Of a stretch of DNA of 41,634 nucleotides, positions 27,329 through 36,033 are shown piece by piece. Where the stretch lies: the NCBI GenBank assembly GCA_016788435.1, contig JAEURB010000346.1, positions 1-41,634 on the forward strand. The letters run 5' to 3'. The position numbers were made by a program, and so were the translations under genes. Under the pieces are notes generated by a model that did not search any database, was not told where the DNA came from, and saw nothing but the letters and a program-made list of their open reading frames with translations. The number at the start of each line of letters is the position of its first letter. Within the stretch, counting starts at the first letter, position 1. The DNA is from Anaerolineae bacterium (GTDB lineage Bacteria > Chloroflexota > Anaerolineae > Aggregatilineales > Phototrophicaceae).

Positions 27329-27345
27329 GGGGTTCAACCGGATGA

Positions 27346-28023
27346 TTACGGCAGAACCACCGCCACACCCTCGCAACTCCCGGTTTCACTGACGACATCC
27401 GAACGCACCCACAGCCCCTCGCCGATGCGCCACCAGACGAACCCATCCGATCCGGTCGCCTGCCCGTCTACGACCGCAGAGATCCCGCCAGCCAACACCC
27501 CGGCGCGCTCGAAATCTGTTCCCGGCCCGCTTCGCTGGTTGACATCGCTGGTGCTGCTGACCGAACAGCCAGCCATACTGCCTGCGTTGCCGGCACGCGG
27601 CTGATCAGAGCCTGACGGTGTCGTTTGCGTCACACCTGCAGTCGAGGGAGTCGCATCCGCCGGAGCCAGCGGCTCATCGCCTTCGGCCAGCGTCAGAGTG
27701 TAGGAACTGCCTTCAGGCAAGTAGCGACTGGCGAGCAGCGGCACAAAGAAAGGCCCGGGACGGCCGGTCAGGTCGAACGTGGCAAAAGAGTCGCCTGCCG
27801 GATCCTCATTGACCGGATCAACCGTGCCGCCATCACCGTCTTTTAGACCCAACCACACATCGTACGAATCTGTTGTCCAGCCAAGTGTGACGGTTGTGTC
27901 TGGTTCGACATCCAGCGTGACGATGGACAACGTGTCATCGGGCGACTGAACCACACCGGCGACTGAGAAGCCCGGCGCGAGAACGGCCTCGTTGCGTACA
28001 AGCGTATCGCCGTCCTCCAGCAC
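27346..28023 (-). pseudogene. C-terminal part of a secreted protein with an SH3b domain, separated by a probable frameshift
   Basis: The frame encodes 225 residues from a GTG at 28023. It has no signal peptide and begins inside a beta module (LEDGDTLVRNEAVLAPGFSVAGVV) like the repeated modules of the upstream gene. A Thr/Ser/Pro linker follows, then a final SH3b-like domain (GCSVSSTSDVNQRSGPGTDFERAGVLAGG... WWRIGEGLWVRSDVV). The open frame extends back to a TAA overlapping the end of the preceding gene (28044-29090), reading PGGDVGELPFVFV before the GTG. One more G in the GGGG run at 28050-28053 would join the two frames as ...YNPAGDVGELPF.... It could be a mutation, a sequencing error or a real separate gene. 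Confidence 0.65.
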
Positions 28024-28043
28024 AAAAACGAAGGGTAGCTCAC

Positions 28044-29090
28044 CTACATCCCCGCCGGGTTATACACCGCCAGACTATAAGGCGGTGGCCCAGACACACG
28101 GGTGACGGCCACGGTATAGGTAGTGTCGCCGCGCACATAGGTCGTACCAAAGGAGAAGTACTCGTCATATTCGCCGTTGGCGTCTTGCAAAGTCATGTTG
28201 ACGTCTTCGCCAATCGTGGTTTCAACGCGCAGCGTCATCCATTGATCTTCTTCTGCGGGCGAAGTCAGGGCATAAAGCAGTGTCGTTCCGTCGAGTGTGG
28301 TTCCCTCAACGGGCTGCCCGAACTCAACCGTGTTTCCCCCCACAAAGAAGCTGGACAGCGACACTTCATACGTGACGCCTTCAGGGATGGTGGTCATATC
28401 ATAGCGATAGGGCAGCTCCCCATCGCTGATGAACGAAATGCCGCCATTGAATGTGGCGTCGGAGAGTTCCGTTTCAATCGGAAGCCCGTTGGCATCCCGA
28501 ATGACGCCAGGCTCGATGTTCAGCGCGCCAAAGTCACTCGTATCATTCAAATTACGCACCTGAAGCAGCATCGGCTGATCGGCGGGCAACTCCAGCGGAA
28601 AGGCCAGGAGTTGGTTTTCAGTCGGCGGTGTATTCACCTGTACCGTGTCTCCGGGCCGCAGAACCGGCTGAAGGACGATCTCAAGCCCAGTCTCATCAAG
28701 CAGACTAATGGTGAGGTCCTCATCCGAGAATGTGCCGCCATCCACCGTGTAAGGCAGCGGTCCTTCAAGCATATACTGCATGTAAACGACATTCTCGCGC
28801 TGAAGGAGCGCCGTTTGCAGCAACGGAGCGCCATCCCCATTCGTGGCGGTTGCAGAAATCTGCAAGCGGAAATCCCCGGCAGGTCTTTCCCAGCGAAGCG
28901 TCACAACGCTGCCCTGCTCGGCATCCAACTCATATTGGCCAAAGTTCCCCGAGCCAGGGTTGTGGGCCACCGTGACAGTGTCACCTACGGCGAGGGCAAC
29001 AGGCTCCTGTGCGTGTAGCACAAGTCCGGACCAGGCAAGACTAAGCAGCGCCATCAAGACCACAGGCAATCGGCTACGCAGCATGTCCAT
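28044..29090 (-). CDS. Secreted multi-module beta protein (PPC-like modules), N-terminal part of a probably longer protein
   Basis: The product has 348 residues. ATG 29090, with GGGGAG seven bases upstream, gives a good signal peptide (MDMLRSRLPVVLMALLSLAWSGLVLHA). Three beta modules of about 105 residues follow, each starting with a VTVxNP/VQVNT/VEFGQP-like phrase and ending in a YTV/YSLAVYN-type strand. They resemble bacterial pre-peptidase C-terminal (PPC) domains, though no single motif is decisive. The protein ends abruptly after YSLAVYNPAGM and the next frame continues the theme, so it has probably lost its C-terminus. An open frame extends upstream to 29207 but includes the Shine-Dalgarno region. 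The promoter is at 29236-29263. Confidence 0.7.
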   Translation of the reverse strand: MDMLRSRLPVVLMALLSLAWSGLVLHAQEPVALAVGDTVTVAHNPGSGNFGQYELDAEQGSVVTLRWERPAGDFRLQISATATNGDGAPLLQTALLQRENVVYMQYMLEGPLPYTVDGGTFSDEDLTISLLDETGLEIVLQPVLRPGDTVQVNTPPTENQLLAFPLELPADQPMLLQVRNLNDTSDFGALNIEPGVIRDANGLPIETELSDATFNGGISFISDGELPYRYDMTTIPEGVTYEVSLSSFFVGGNTVEFGQPVEGTTLDGTTLLYALTSPAEEDQWMTLRVETTIGEDVNMTLQDANGEYDEYFSFGTTYVRGDTTYTVAVTRVSGPPPYSLAVYNPAGM

Positions 29091-29235
29091 GTAATCTCCC
29101 CTTAGAACACATTGATTAGCCAGGCTGAGTTGTTCTGGAGATGGTGAGGAAATTGCTGGTATTGGGTGGTTGCAGAGGAACCGCGGCAGCGTACCCGAGG
29201 AGATCACTGCAAGTCGTCTATAATCAATATATCAT

Positions 29236-29263
29236 ATTGTAGTTGCTTATATGCTACTGTCAA
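29236..29263 (-). promoter_or_regulatory. Sigma-70-type promoter for the PPC-module protein
   Basis: The minus strand has a perfect TTGACA (29263-29258), 16 bases, then TACAAT (29241-29236), inside an AT-rich island. The transcript would start near 29229, with a leader of about 140 bases. The gap 29091-29459 also holds an 11-bp inverted repeat (AGTTACGGGTT, 29360-29370, with 29410-29420) that may end LysM-gene transcripts. I see no gene there. Confidence 0.7.
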
Positions 29264-29459
29264 TATCCAGCCCAAGCGGCAGGGCAGAGGGTGTACTTCT
29301 ATCAGACAATAGAAATAGTGGGAGTGAGGAAGAAAAGAAGTTACGAGGTGAGCGTTACGAGTTACGGGTTTTGAGGGGCGAGGGGAGGACAGCGAACGCC
29401 GCGCCTCGTAACCCGTAACTTGTCACTCAGCCGATCAGGACGGCAACGGCGCGCGCTGC

Positions 29460-30152
29460 TTACGAGGCGGCGCGCCACTGCACGATGGGCGCCGTGGCGC
29501 ACACGACGCGGCCATTGGCAATCGCCTGCACATTCCACGAGAAGCGGAAGCCCTCACCCAGCGCGCCAATACCGGTATCGCCGGAAAGGCGCGTGAACGG
29601 GCCAGGCGTGACGTATGACGCCACCAACCCACCGCCCCGGTCGAGATTGAAAACATTGACGCGGTAGTACTCGGCGCCCGGCGCTGCGTCCCAGTAGAAG
29701 GTGGTGCTGCTGTTCGACATTCCATCCAGCGGCGAGGTGGGCCGGAAGCCGAAACAGTTGACGAGCGGCACCGGCGGCGGAACGGTTACCGAACCGCCCG
29801 AAGGGATGACCACCTGCACCGGCGGAACACCGGGCACGTTAATGAAGATCGGTGTAGGGACATAGGACGGCAGGACGGATGCGGGTGGCGTAACGACCGG
29901 CAGCACCACCGCGCCCGGGCACGGGATGCGCAGCACCTGCCCGGCGTAGATCACGTTCGGGTTAGCGATGCCGTTGGCCGCGATGATCGCCCCCATCGAG
30001 GTGCCGTAGCGCAGCGAGATGCGGAACAGGTTTTCACCGCGCTGCACGACGTGGGTGACATCCGGGCCGCAGGTTTGCGCGGTGGGCGCAGCCACCGCCA
30101 TCAGAGGAAGCGCGAGCGCCACAGCCAGCACGATGATGAGAATCCGGCGCAT
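29460..30152 (-). CDS. Secreted LysM-domain protein
   Basis: The product has 230 residues. A signal peptide (MRRILIIVLAVALALPLMAVAA) is followed by one LysM domain (about residues 33-78: THVVQRGENLFRISLRYGTSMGAIIAANGI...AGQVLRIP). A Pro/Val-rich linker and a C-terminal beta domain with FYWDAAPGAEYYRVNVFN, similar to fibronectin-like modules, complete it. LysM binds N-acetylglucosamine polymers, so the protein is likely attached to peptidoglycan. No catalytic domain is seen. AAGGA lies eight bases before the ATG. Confidence 0.85.
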   Translation of the reverse strand: MRRILIIVLAVALALPLMAVAAPTAQTCGPDVTHVVQRGENLFRISLRYGTSMGAIIAANGIANPNVIYAGQVLRIPCPGAVVLPVVTPPASVLPSYVPTPIFINVPGVPPVQVVIPSGGSVTVPPPVPLVNCFGFRPTSPLDGMSNSSTTFYWDAAPGAEYYRVNVFNLDRGGGLVASYVTPGPFTRLSGDTGIGALGEGFRFSWNVQAIANGRVVCATAPIVQWRAAS

Positions 30153-30329
30153 GAGCTAATCCTTTTCGCGGCGCAGGGCCGCCGTGAGCGAACAGATCTC
30201 CTGTCCTTAGTGTAAGGAATGTTGTTACGTTCTGATGGTTCGAATGCTGTATGTGCTTGTGTAGAAATACCTATTGTGAAGCGCGCGAAACTGGCGGCAA
30301 TCTCCCCCTTTCGCACGCCGAAATGTTGT

Positions 30330-30335
30330 TATAAT
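30330..30335 (+). promoter_or_regulatory. -10 box TATAAT upstream of the pot operon
   Basis: A consensus TATAAT lies in GTTGTTATAATCC with only a weak -35 (TTTCGC-like, at short spacing). The transcript would start near 30342, about 64 bases before the chosen potB ATG. Confidence 0.45.
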
Positions 30336-30405
30336 CCGGCCGTTCCGTGGCTCCCAAGACCCTGCACGGCTGGAAGTGAAAACCGGTGGAGAACCTCCCC
30401 ATACT

Positions 30406-31302
30406 ATGGCCATGAACCTCGACCTGAGTGGTTCCAGCTCTTTCAACCGGCGGGAGAAGCGGAAGGGCTTTCTGCTCGCGCTTCCAGCCATCATCTATCT
30501 CGGCGTCTTCTTCGTCATCCCGTTGATTTTCGTCTTTATCATCAGCTTCATGACGCGCGGCAGCGGCCGGGGCGATGAAGGCTTCTACACAATGCCATTC
30601 ACGCTGCGCGCCTATCAGGACGCGGTTGGCGCGATCTACGGGCCAGTTATCCTCGACTCGGTTTGGATCGCGTTCATCACGACCGTCTTCTGCCTGCTGC
30701 TCGGCTACCCGCTGGCCTTCTTCATCGCCACGCGCAAGTCGAAAGCCCGGCAGCAGTTCGCGCTGTTCCTCGTCATTCTGCCCTTCTGGACCAACTTCCT
30801 GGTTCGTACGTACACCTGGCGCATCATCCTCGGCAACGAGGGCCTGATCAACAGCCTGCTGCAAGGCCTTGGGCTGACCAGCGCGCCGATTCAGATGCTG
30901 AATACCGATTTCGCCGTCCTCGTCGGCCTGATTTACGGCTACCTGCCGTTCATGGTGCTGCCGATTTACGCCTCGGTCGAGCGCTTCGACTTCCGGCTGG
31001 TGGAGGCGGCTTACGACCTGGGCGCGAACGACTGGAAGGCCTTCTGGCGCGTCGTGCTGCCGATGACGCTGCCGGGCGTAGTGGCTGGCATGATCCTCGT
31101 CTTCATCCCGGTTATCGGCGCGCTCGTTACGCCGGAACTGCTCGGCGGCACGCAGGGCATCATGATCGGTTCGCTGATCCAGAACCAGTTCCTGAAATCG
31201 GGCGGCAACTGGCCGTTAGGGGCCGCCATTTCGGGCGTCATGATGGGCTTCGTGATGATCGCGCTCATGATGTATGCGGGCCTCACCCGGCGGAGGAGCT
31301 AA
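30406..31302 (+). CDS. potB: Spermidine/putrescine-type ABC transporter permease, PotB-like
   Basis: The product has 298 residues with six predicted membrane helices, typical of type-I importer permeases. The EAA loop is seen as VEAAYDLGANDWKAFWRVVLPMTLPGVVAGM. The N-terminal region (LLALPAIIYLGVFFVIPLIFVFIISF) matches PotB/PotH-like permeases. It forms the channel with PotC. The frame has a GTG at 30376 and ATGs at 30406 and 30412; GGTGGAG lies ahead of the latter two. The start is therefore uncertain by up to 12 residues. It is the first gene of the potB-potC-potD-potA operon. Confidence 0.92.
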   Translation: MAMNLDLSGSSSFNRREKRKGFLLALPAIIYLGVFFVIPLIFVFIISFMTRGSGRGDEGFYTMPFTLRAYQDAVGAIYGPVILDSVWIAFITTVFCLLLGYPLAFFIATRKSKARQQFALFLVILPFWTNFLVRTYTWRIILGNEGLINSLLQGLGLTSAPIQMLNTDFAVLVGLIYGYLPFMVLPIYASVERFDFRLVEAAYDLGANDWKAFWRVVLPMTLPGVVAGMILVFIPVIGALVTPELLGGTQGIMIGSLIQNQFLKSGGNWPLGAAISGVMMGFVMIALMMYAGLTRRRS

Positions 31303-31306
31303 GGCC

Positions 31307-32239
31307 ATGGCCAGCACCACGACCCACCTTCCACCACGCCCGGAACTCCAGATTGACCAGGGCCAGATACGGCGCGATATGGCCGCCCGCCGCGTGGGCA
31401 AGCTGTTCACGCTCACGCTGGCGCCAATGGCCGGTTACTTCTTCCTGTGGGCCCCGATTGCTCTGCTCGTGATTTTCTCGTTCAACGACTCAAAATCGCT
31501 GGCGCGCTGGGAGGGCTTCACCCTGCAGTGGTACGCCAACATCTTCAACAACGTGGTGGGCGGCGACGCGACGTTCTCGACCTCGAAGATGCTTGAGGCG
31601 CTGGAAACCAGCTTCATCGTCGGCATCAGCGCCACGCTGATCTCGACCGTCATCGGCACAATGGTCGCGCTAAGCCTGGTGCGCGGCAACTTTCCGGGCA
31701 AGCGCTTTCTGGACGGCCTGCTCTTCCTGCCAGTGGTCATTCCGGAAATCACCCAGGGCCTGTCACTGCTGATCTTCTTCAACGCGATTTTCAGCTTCGT
31801 GAACGGAACGACCGGCCTGTCGATTCAGCGCGGCCTGGCGACGATTGTCATCGGCCACGTGGTGTTCTCGATCTCGTTCGTGGCGATTGTCGTTCGAGCG
31901 CGGCTGGCCGACATGAACCCGCGCTTCGAAGAGGCCGCGCAAGACCTCGGCGCGAACGCCTGGCGCACGTTCTGGCGGATCACGTTCCCGTTGATCCTGC
32001 CCGGCATCATCGCTGGCGCGCTGCTGGCCTTCACCCTGTCGCTGGACGACTATGTGGTGACCATCTTCATGAAAGGCGTCGGCGGCGATACGCTTCCGGT
32101 GTTCGTCTTCGGCTTGCTTAAACTGACGGTGACGCCGGAGATCAACGCGATTTCGGCGCTCATCCTCGTCATGTCCACCGCCCTGGTCAGCATTTCTCTG
32201 TTCTTCCAGGGGCGGGGCAGCGGGCGCGTTGGCGCGTGA
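31307..32239 (+). CDS. potC: Spermidine/putrescine-type ABC transporter permease, PotC-like
   Basis: The product has 310 residues with an extended polar N-terminus of about 35 residues and six membrane helices. The segment FFLWAPIALLVIFSFNDSKS with RWEGFTLQWYANIF is characteristic of PotC/PotI permeases. The EAA loop reads FEEAAQDLGANAWRTFWRITFPLILPGIIAG, and DDYVVTIF follows. GGAGGAG at 31292-31298 supports ATG 31307. The gene lies four bases after potB. Confidence 0.93.
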   Translation: MASTTTHLPPRPELQIDQGQIRRDMAARRVGKLFTLTLAPMAGYFFLWAPIALLVIFSFNDSKSLARWEGFTLQWYANIFNNVVGGDATFSTSKMLEALETSFIVGISATLISTVIGTMVALSLVRGNFPGKRFLDGLLFLPVVIPEITQGLSLLIFFNAIFSFVNGTTGLSIQRGLATIVIGHVVFSISFVAIVVRARLADMNPRFEEAAQDLGANAWRTFWRITFPLILPGIIAGALLAFTLSLDDYVVTIFMKGVGGDTLPVFVFGLLKLTVTPEINAISALILVMSTALVSISLFFQGRGSGRVGA

Positions 32240-32285
32240 TCTTGTACACGCGGGTCTGTTGCGCCAGAATCAAGATTCAAGCGAA

Positions 32286-32302
32286 GGCGGCTGACCGCCG
32301 CC
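32286..32302 (+). other. Hairpin between potC and potD
   Basis: GGCGGC (32286-32291) pairs with GCCGCC (32297-32302) around a 5-base loop, with AAGG/CCTT adding weak outer pairs. It sits in the 108-base gap before potD and has no T-run. It may protect the potD message from decay. Confidence 0.4.
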
Positions 32303-32347
32303 AACCTTGTGAGTTTTCGTGGCAGCTGGTTACAAGGGAGGTTTGTA

Positions 32348-33433
32348 ATGCGTAAAGTGATGTGGCTGGCGGTAATTCTGGCCGTGTTGGTGGGTCTGCC
32401 GGTGGCGGCCCAGGAAGCGACCGAGGCCGTGCAGGAACCATGGACGTGCCCGGATGGATTTCAGGGGCAAACTCTGAGTATCTATAACTGGTCCACTTAT
32501 GTGGCTGAAGACACGATCGCCAACTTTGAGGCGGCCTGCGGCGTGACGGTGGAGTACAGCATTTACGGCAGCAACGAGGAAATGGTGGCTATCATGCGCC
32601 AGGGCAACCCTGGCTATGATCTGGTCGTGCCGACCGACTACATGGTGGCCCTGATGATCGCGGAGGGTCTACTGTCGCCCCTCAATCGCGAATTGATCCC
32701 CAACTTCGCCAACCTCGACCCCACCCTGATTGACAAGGGTTTCGACCCCGGCAATGTTTACAGCATCCCCTATCAGTGGGGTACGGTGGGCTTTGGCTAC
32801 AATGTCGAGAAGGTCGGCGAGCTGTCCACGTGGGCCGAAAGTTTCGCTTACGCTGGCCCAGTGGCCTGGCTGGAAGACGCGCGCGCCATGTTCGGTGTGG
32901 CGCTGTCAATTCTCGGCTACGATCCCAATTCGAGCAACCCGGATGAAATCACCGAAGCCCGCGACTTCCTGCTCGCCAATGGCGCGAATGTCGTCGCCAT
33001 CGCCGCCGATGACGGCCAGGCGCTGCTTGCCAGCGGCGAAGCCGACATTGTGGTCGAGTACAGTGGCGACATCTTCCAGATCATGGCCGAAAATCCGGAC
33101 AAGTTCAACTACGTCATTCCGGCTGAGGCGGCTCTCTTCTGGCTCGATAACATGGTCATCCCGACCGGCGCGCCCAATCCCGATCTGGCCGCCGTCTTCA
33201 TGGACTACATTCTCGACCCGCAGGTGGGCGCCGATATCTCCAACTACACGGCCTTCGCCAGCCCGAACATGGCTTCGATTGAACTCGGCCTGATTGACCC
33301 GGAGCTGCTCGCCAACCCTGGCATCTACCCGACCGAGGAGACGCGCCAGAACCTGTTCATCATCGAGGACAATCCCGAAGGTGAGCAACTGATCAACGAT
33401 GCCTGGAACGAGCTGAAGATTTTCCTCGGCTAG
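32348..33433 (+). CDS. potD: Spermidine/putrescine-type periplasmic binding protein, PotD-like
   Basis: The product has 361 residues with a signal peptide (MRKVMWLAVILAVLVGLPVAAQ). The mature start TLSIYNWSTYVAEDTIANFE is a hallmark of PotD/PotF family proteins, followed by GYDLVVPTDYMVALM and IPYQWGTVGFGYN. The ligand is probably spermidine or putrescine, but other cationic compounds cannot be excluded by eye. GGGAGG lies six bases before ATG 32348. A long hairpin follows the gene before potA, which may raise its mRNA level relative to the other subunits. Confidence 0.94.
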   Translation: MRKVMWLAVILAVLVGLPVAAQEATEAVQEPWTCPDGFQGQTLSIYNWSTYVAEDTIANFEAACGVTVEYSIYGSNEEMVAIMRQGNPGYDLVVPTDYMVALMIAEGLLSPLNRELIPNFANLDPTLIDKGFDPGNVYSIPYQWGTVGFGYNVEKVGELSTWAESFAYAGPVAWLEDARAMFGVALSILGYDPNSSNPDEITEARDFLLANGANVVAIAADDGQALLASGEADIVVEYSGDIFQIMAENPDKFNYVIPAEAALFWLDNMVIPTGAPNPDLAAVFMDYILDPQVGADISNYTAFASPNMASIELGLIDPELLANPGIYPTEETRQNLFIIEDNPEGEQLINDAWNELKIFLG

Positions 33434-33450
33434 GCGAACGCAATACCTCT

Positions 33451-33491
33451 CACAGCCGGGGCGCGGTCAACCGCGCTGCGCCCCGGCTGTG
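33451..33491 (+). other. 14-bp perfect stem-loop between potD and potA
   Basis: CACAGCCGGGGCGC (33451-33464) pairs exactly with GCGCCCCGGCTGTG (33478-33491) across a 13-base loop. No U-tract follows, and potA begins 37 bases on. This is best read as an mRNA-stabilising or attenuating hairpin inside the operon. Confidence 0.6.
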
Positions 33492-33528
33492 TGCGACGCG
33501 GGCAGGTTCACCGGGCAGACGAGGAAAT

Positions 33529-34713
<1,185 letters not shown>

Positions 34714-34715
34714 CG

Positions 34716-35579
34716 ATGGGCTTGGCCCCTGTCGTATCATGGGTGCAGCTCAAGCCGCTGGCCGCCGCGTGGAAACGAGGCGAACCGGCGGTTTCGCTTT
34801 CTCTTGACCTGAACCTCAGCCAGTCCAGCGGGGAACTCAGCGACGATGGCATGCATTTGGAGGCCGGTCTGCTGCCGTGGGACGCCATTCAGGATGTGCT
34901 GGATGACGAGAACGGCTGTTTCGAGCTGCTTTCGACCGGCAACGATGGTCTGCTGAAGCCGGACAAGATTCAGGTCTTCTCGCCAGCTACGCGCCGCCAC
35001 TGCAGCCTGTACCCCACCGAAACGAGCGCCCCTACCCTGCTCATCGCCGGTTTTCCGATGCACCGCATCAAGGACACCGACCCGATGCTGGATACGAAGG
35101 CCAAAATCCGCGCCGCCGACCCGCGCGGCGTGCTGCTCGATACCTCGATGGGGCTGGGGTATACGGCCATCGCGGCGGCGAAACGGGCGCAGCGCGTCAT
35201 CACGCTCGAACTCGACCCGGCAGTGATGGAGGTGGCGCAGCGCAACCCGTGGAGCCTGGAGCTATTCTCGCTGCCCAACATCGAGCGCCGCCTTGGCGAC
35301 AGCAGCGAACTGATTGACGAGTTCGACGACGCCATGTTCGACCGCATCCTGCACGACCCGCCGACGCTGGCACTGGCCGGCGACTTGTACTCCGGCGCGT
35401 ACTACCGCGAACTGTACCGCCTGCTCAAACGCGGCGGACGGTTGTTCCACTACATCGGCGACCTGAACAGCCCGTCTGGCCAGCGCACGTCACGCGGGGT
35501 CATCGAACGGCTGGGCGCGGCTGGTTTCCGCAATATAGCCAAGCGGCCAGAGGCGTTCGGCGTGATCGGGTTCAAGTAG
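34716..35579 (+). CDS. SAM-dependent methyltransferase-like protein (resembles COG2521 'predicted archaeal methyltransferase')
   Basis: The product has 287 residues. The N-terminal half (about 1-120) has no recognised motif. The C-terminal half is a Rossmann methyltransferase fold: motif I VLLDTSMGLGYTAIAAAK, an acidic strand end VITLELDPAVM, and motif IV-like FDRILHDPPTLAL followed by LYRLLKRGGRLFHYIGD. By memory the arrangement is closest to COG2521 proteins, which are commonest in archaea. That should be checked by profile search. Spermidine-synthase folds are related, but the usual GGGDG aminopropyltransferase motif is absent. The two-base gap to potA suggests a role linked to the imported polyamine, which is inference. 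Confidence 0.75.
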   Translation: MGLAPVVSWVQLKPLAAAWKRGEPAVSLSLDLNLSQSSGELSDDGMHLEAGLLPWDAIQDVLDDENGCFELLSTGNDGLLKPDKIQVFSPATRRHCSLYPTETSAPTLLIAGFPMHRIKDTDPMLDTKAKIRAADPRGVLLDTSMGLGYTAIAAAKRAQRVITLELDPAVMEVAQRNPWSLELFSLPNIERRLGDSSELIDEFDDAMFDRILHDPPTLALAGDLYSGAYYRELYRLLKRGGRLFHYIGDLNSPSGQRTSRGVIERLGAAGFRNIAKRPEAFGVIGFK

Positions 35580-35673
35580 GATGAGAAGTTGAAAGTTGAA
35601 ATAGGAAATTATCGAGCGAGAGATCGGTTGGAAAGCGGGACAGTGACAGGCTTCAGTCTTCTGCCGCCTCAAG

Positions 35674-35694
35674 CAGGGGGTTAAAGCACCCCTG
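35674..35694. repeat. Partial structured-repeat module
   Basis: CAGGGG (35674-35679) pairs with CCCCTG (35689-35694) around GTTAAAGCA. The same GTTAAAGCA/GCTAAAGCA-looped hairpin occurs in copy 2 (21184-21204), so this looks like a solo fragment of the same family. It lies in the 35580-36033 gap, which has no gene and is otherwise occupied by the full copy at 35765-35994. Confidence 0.5.
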
Positions 35695-35764
35695 TTGAGC
35701 AAGAAAGACGGCGTCCGTTCCGCTGCTCAGGCTCAGGCAATTTCATACCTCGCGTTTTGTAGTT

Positions 35765-35994
35765 ACGCCTTATGTGGAATGAAATCGCATGGTACAAGAA
35801 GAAACGAGCGGGGAAATGCCTCGCATCGCCTGAGGCTGAAGCCGTCAGGCTTTAGCTGTGCCGGCTGAAGCCGGCTTGAAAGGCCCCTTCAGGGGTCACA
35901 GTCCTAGCCTGACGGCTTCAGCCTCAGGCGTAAAAAGGCATACGCTCTCTCAACTCACGGCGATAGACCTTGTTTTTCATTTCACATTAGGCGT
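35765..35994. repeat. Structured palindromic repeat, copy 4 (best preserved, upstream of the lyase gene)
   Basis: The ends 35765-35784 and 35975-35994 are inverted repeats of 20 bases with 18 matching. Inside, a perfect 25-bp inverted repeat (35827-35851 with 35906-35930) encloses CTGT/ACAG (35856-35859, 35898-35901). Two hairpins lie within: GCCGGC-TGAA-GCCGGC (35860-35875) and GGCCCC-TTCA-GGGGTC (35882-35897). The 230-bp element has no coding capacity and ends 39 bases before the lyase ATG. It resembles a MITE or REP-like element. Confidence 0.8.
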
Positions 35995-36033
35995 TACTTT
36001 GTACTTTCTACTTGTGTTCACTGAGATCCGGCC

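Noticed and set aside
29216-29270. AT-rich island as a replication origin
   Set aside because: It is only about 55 bases, has no DnaA-box cluster and no dnaA or other origin genes nearby, and is explained by a promoter.
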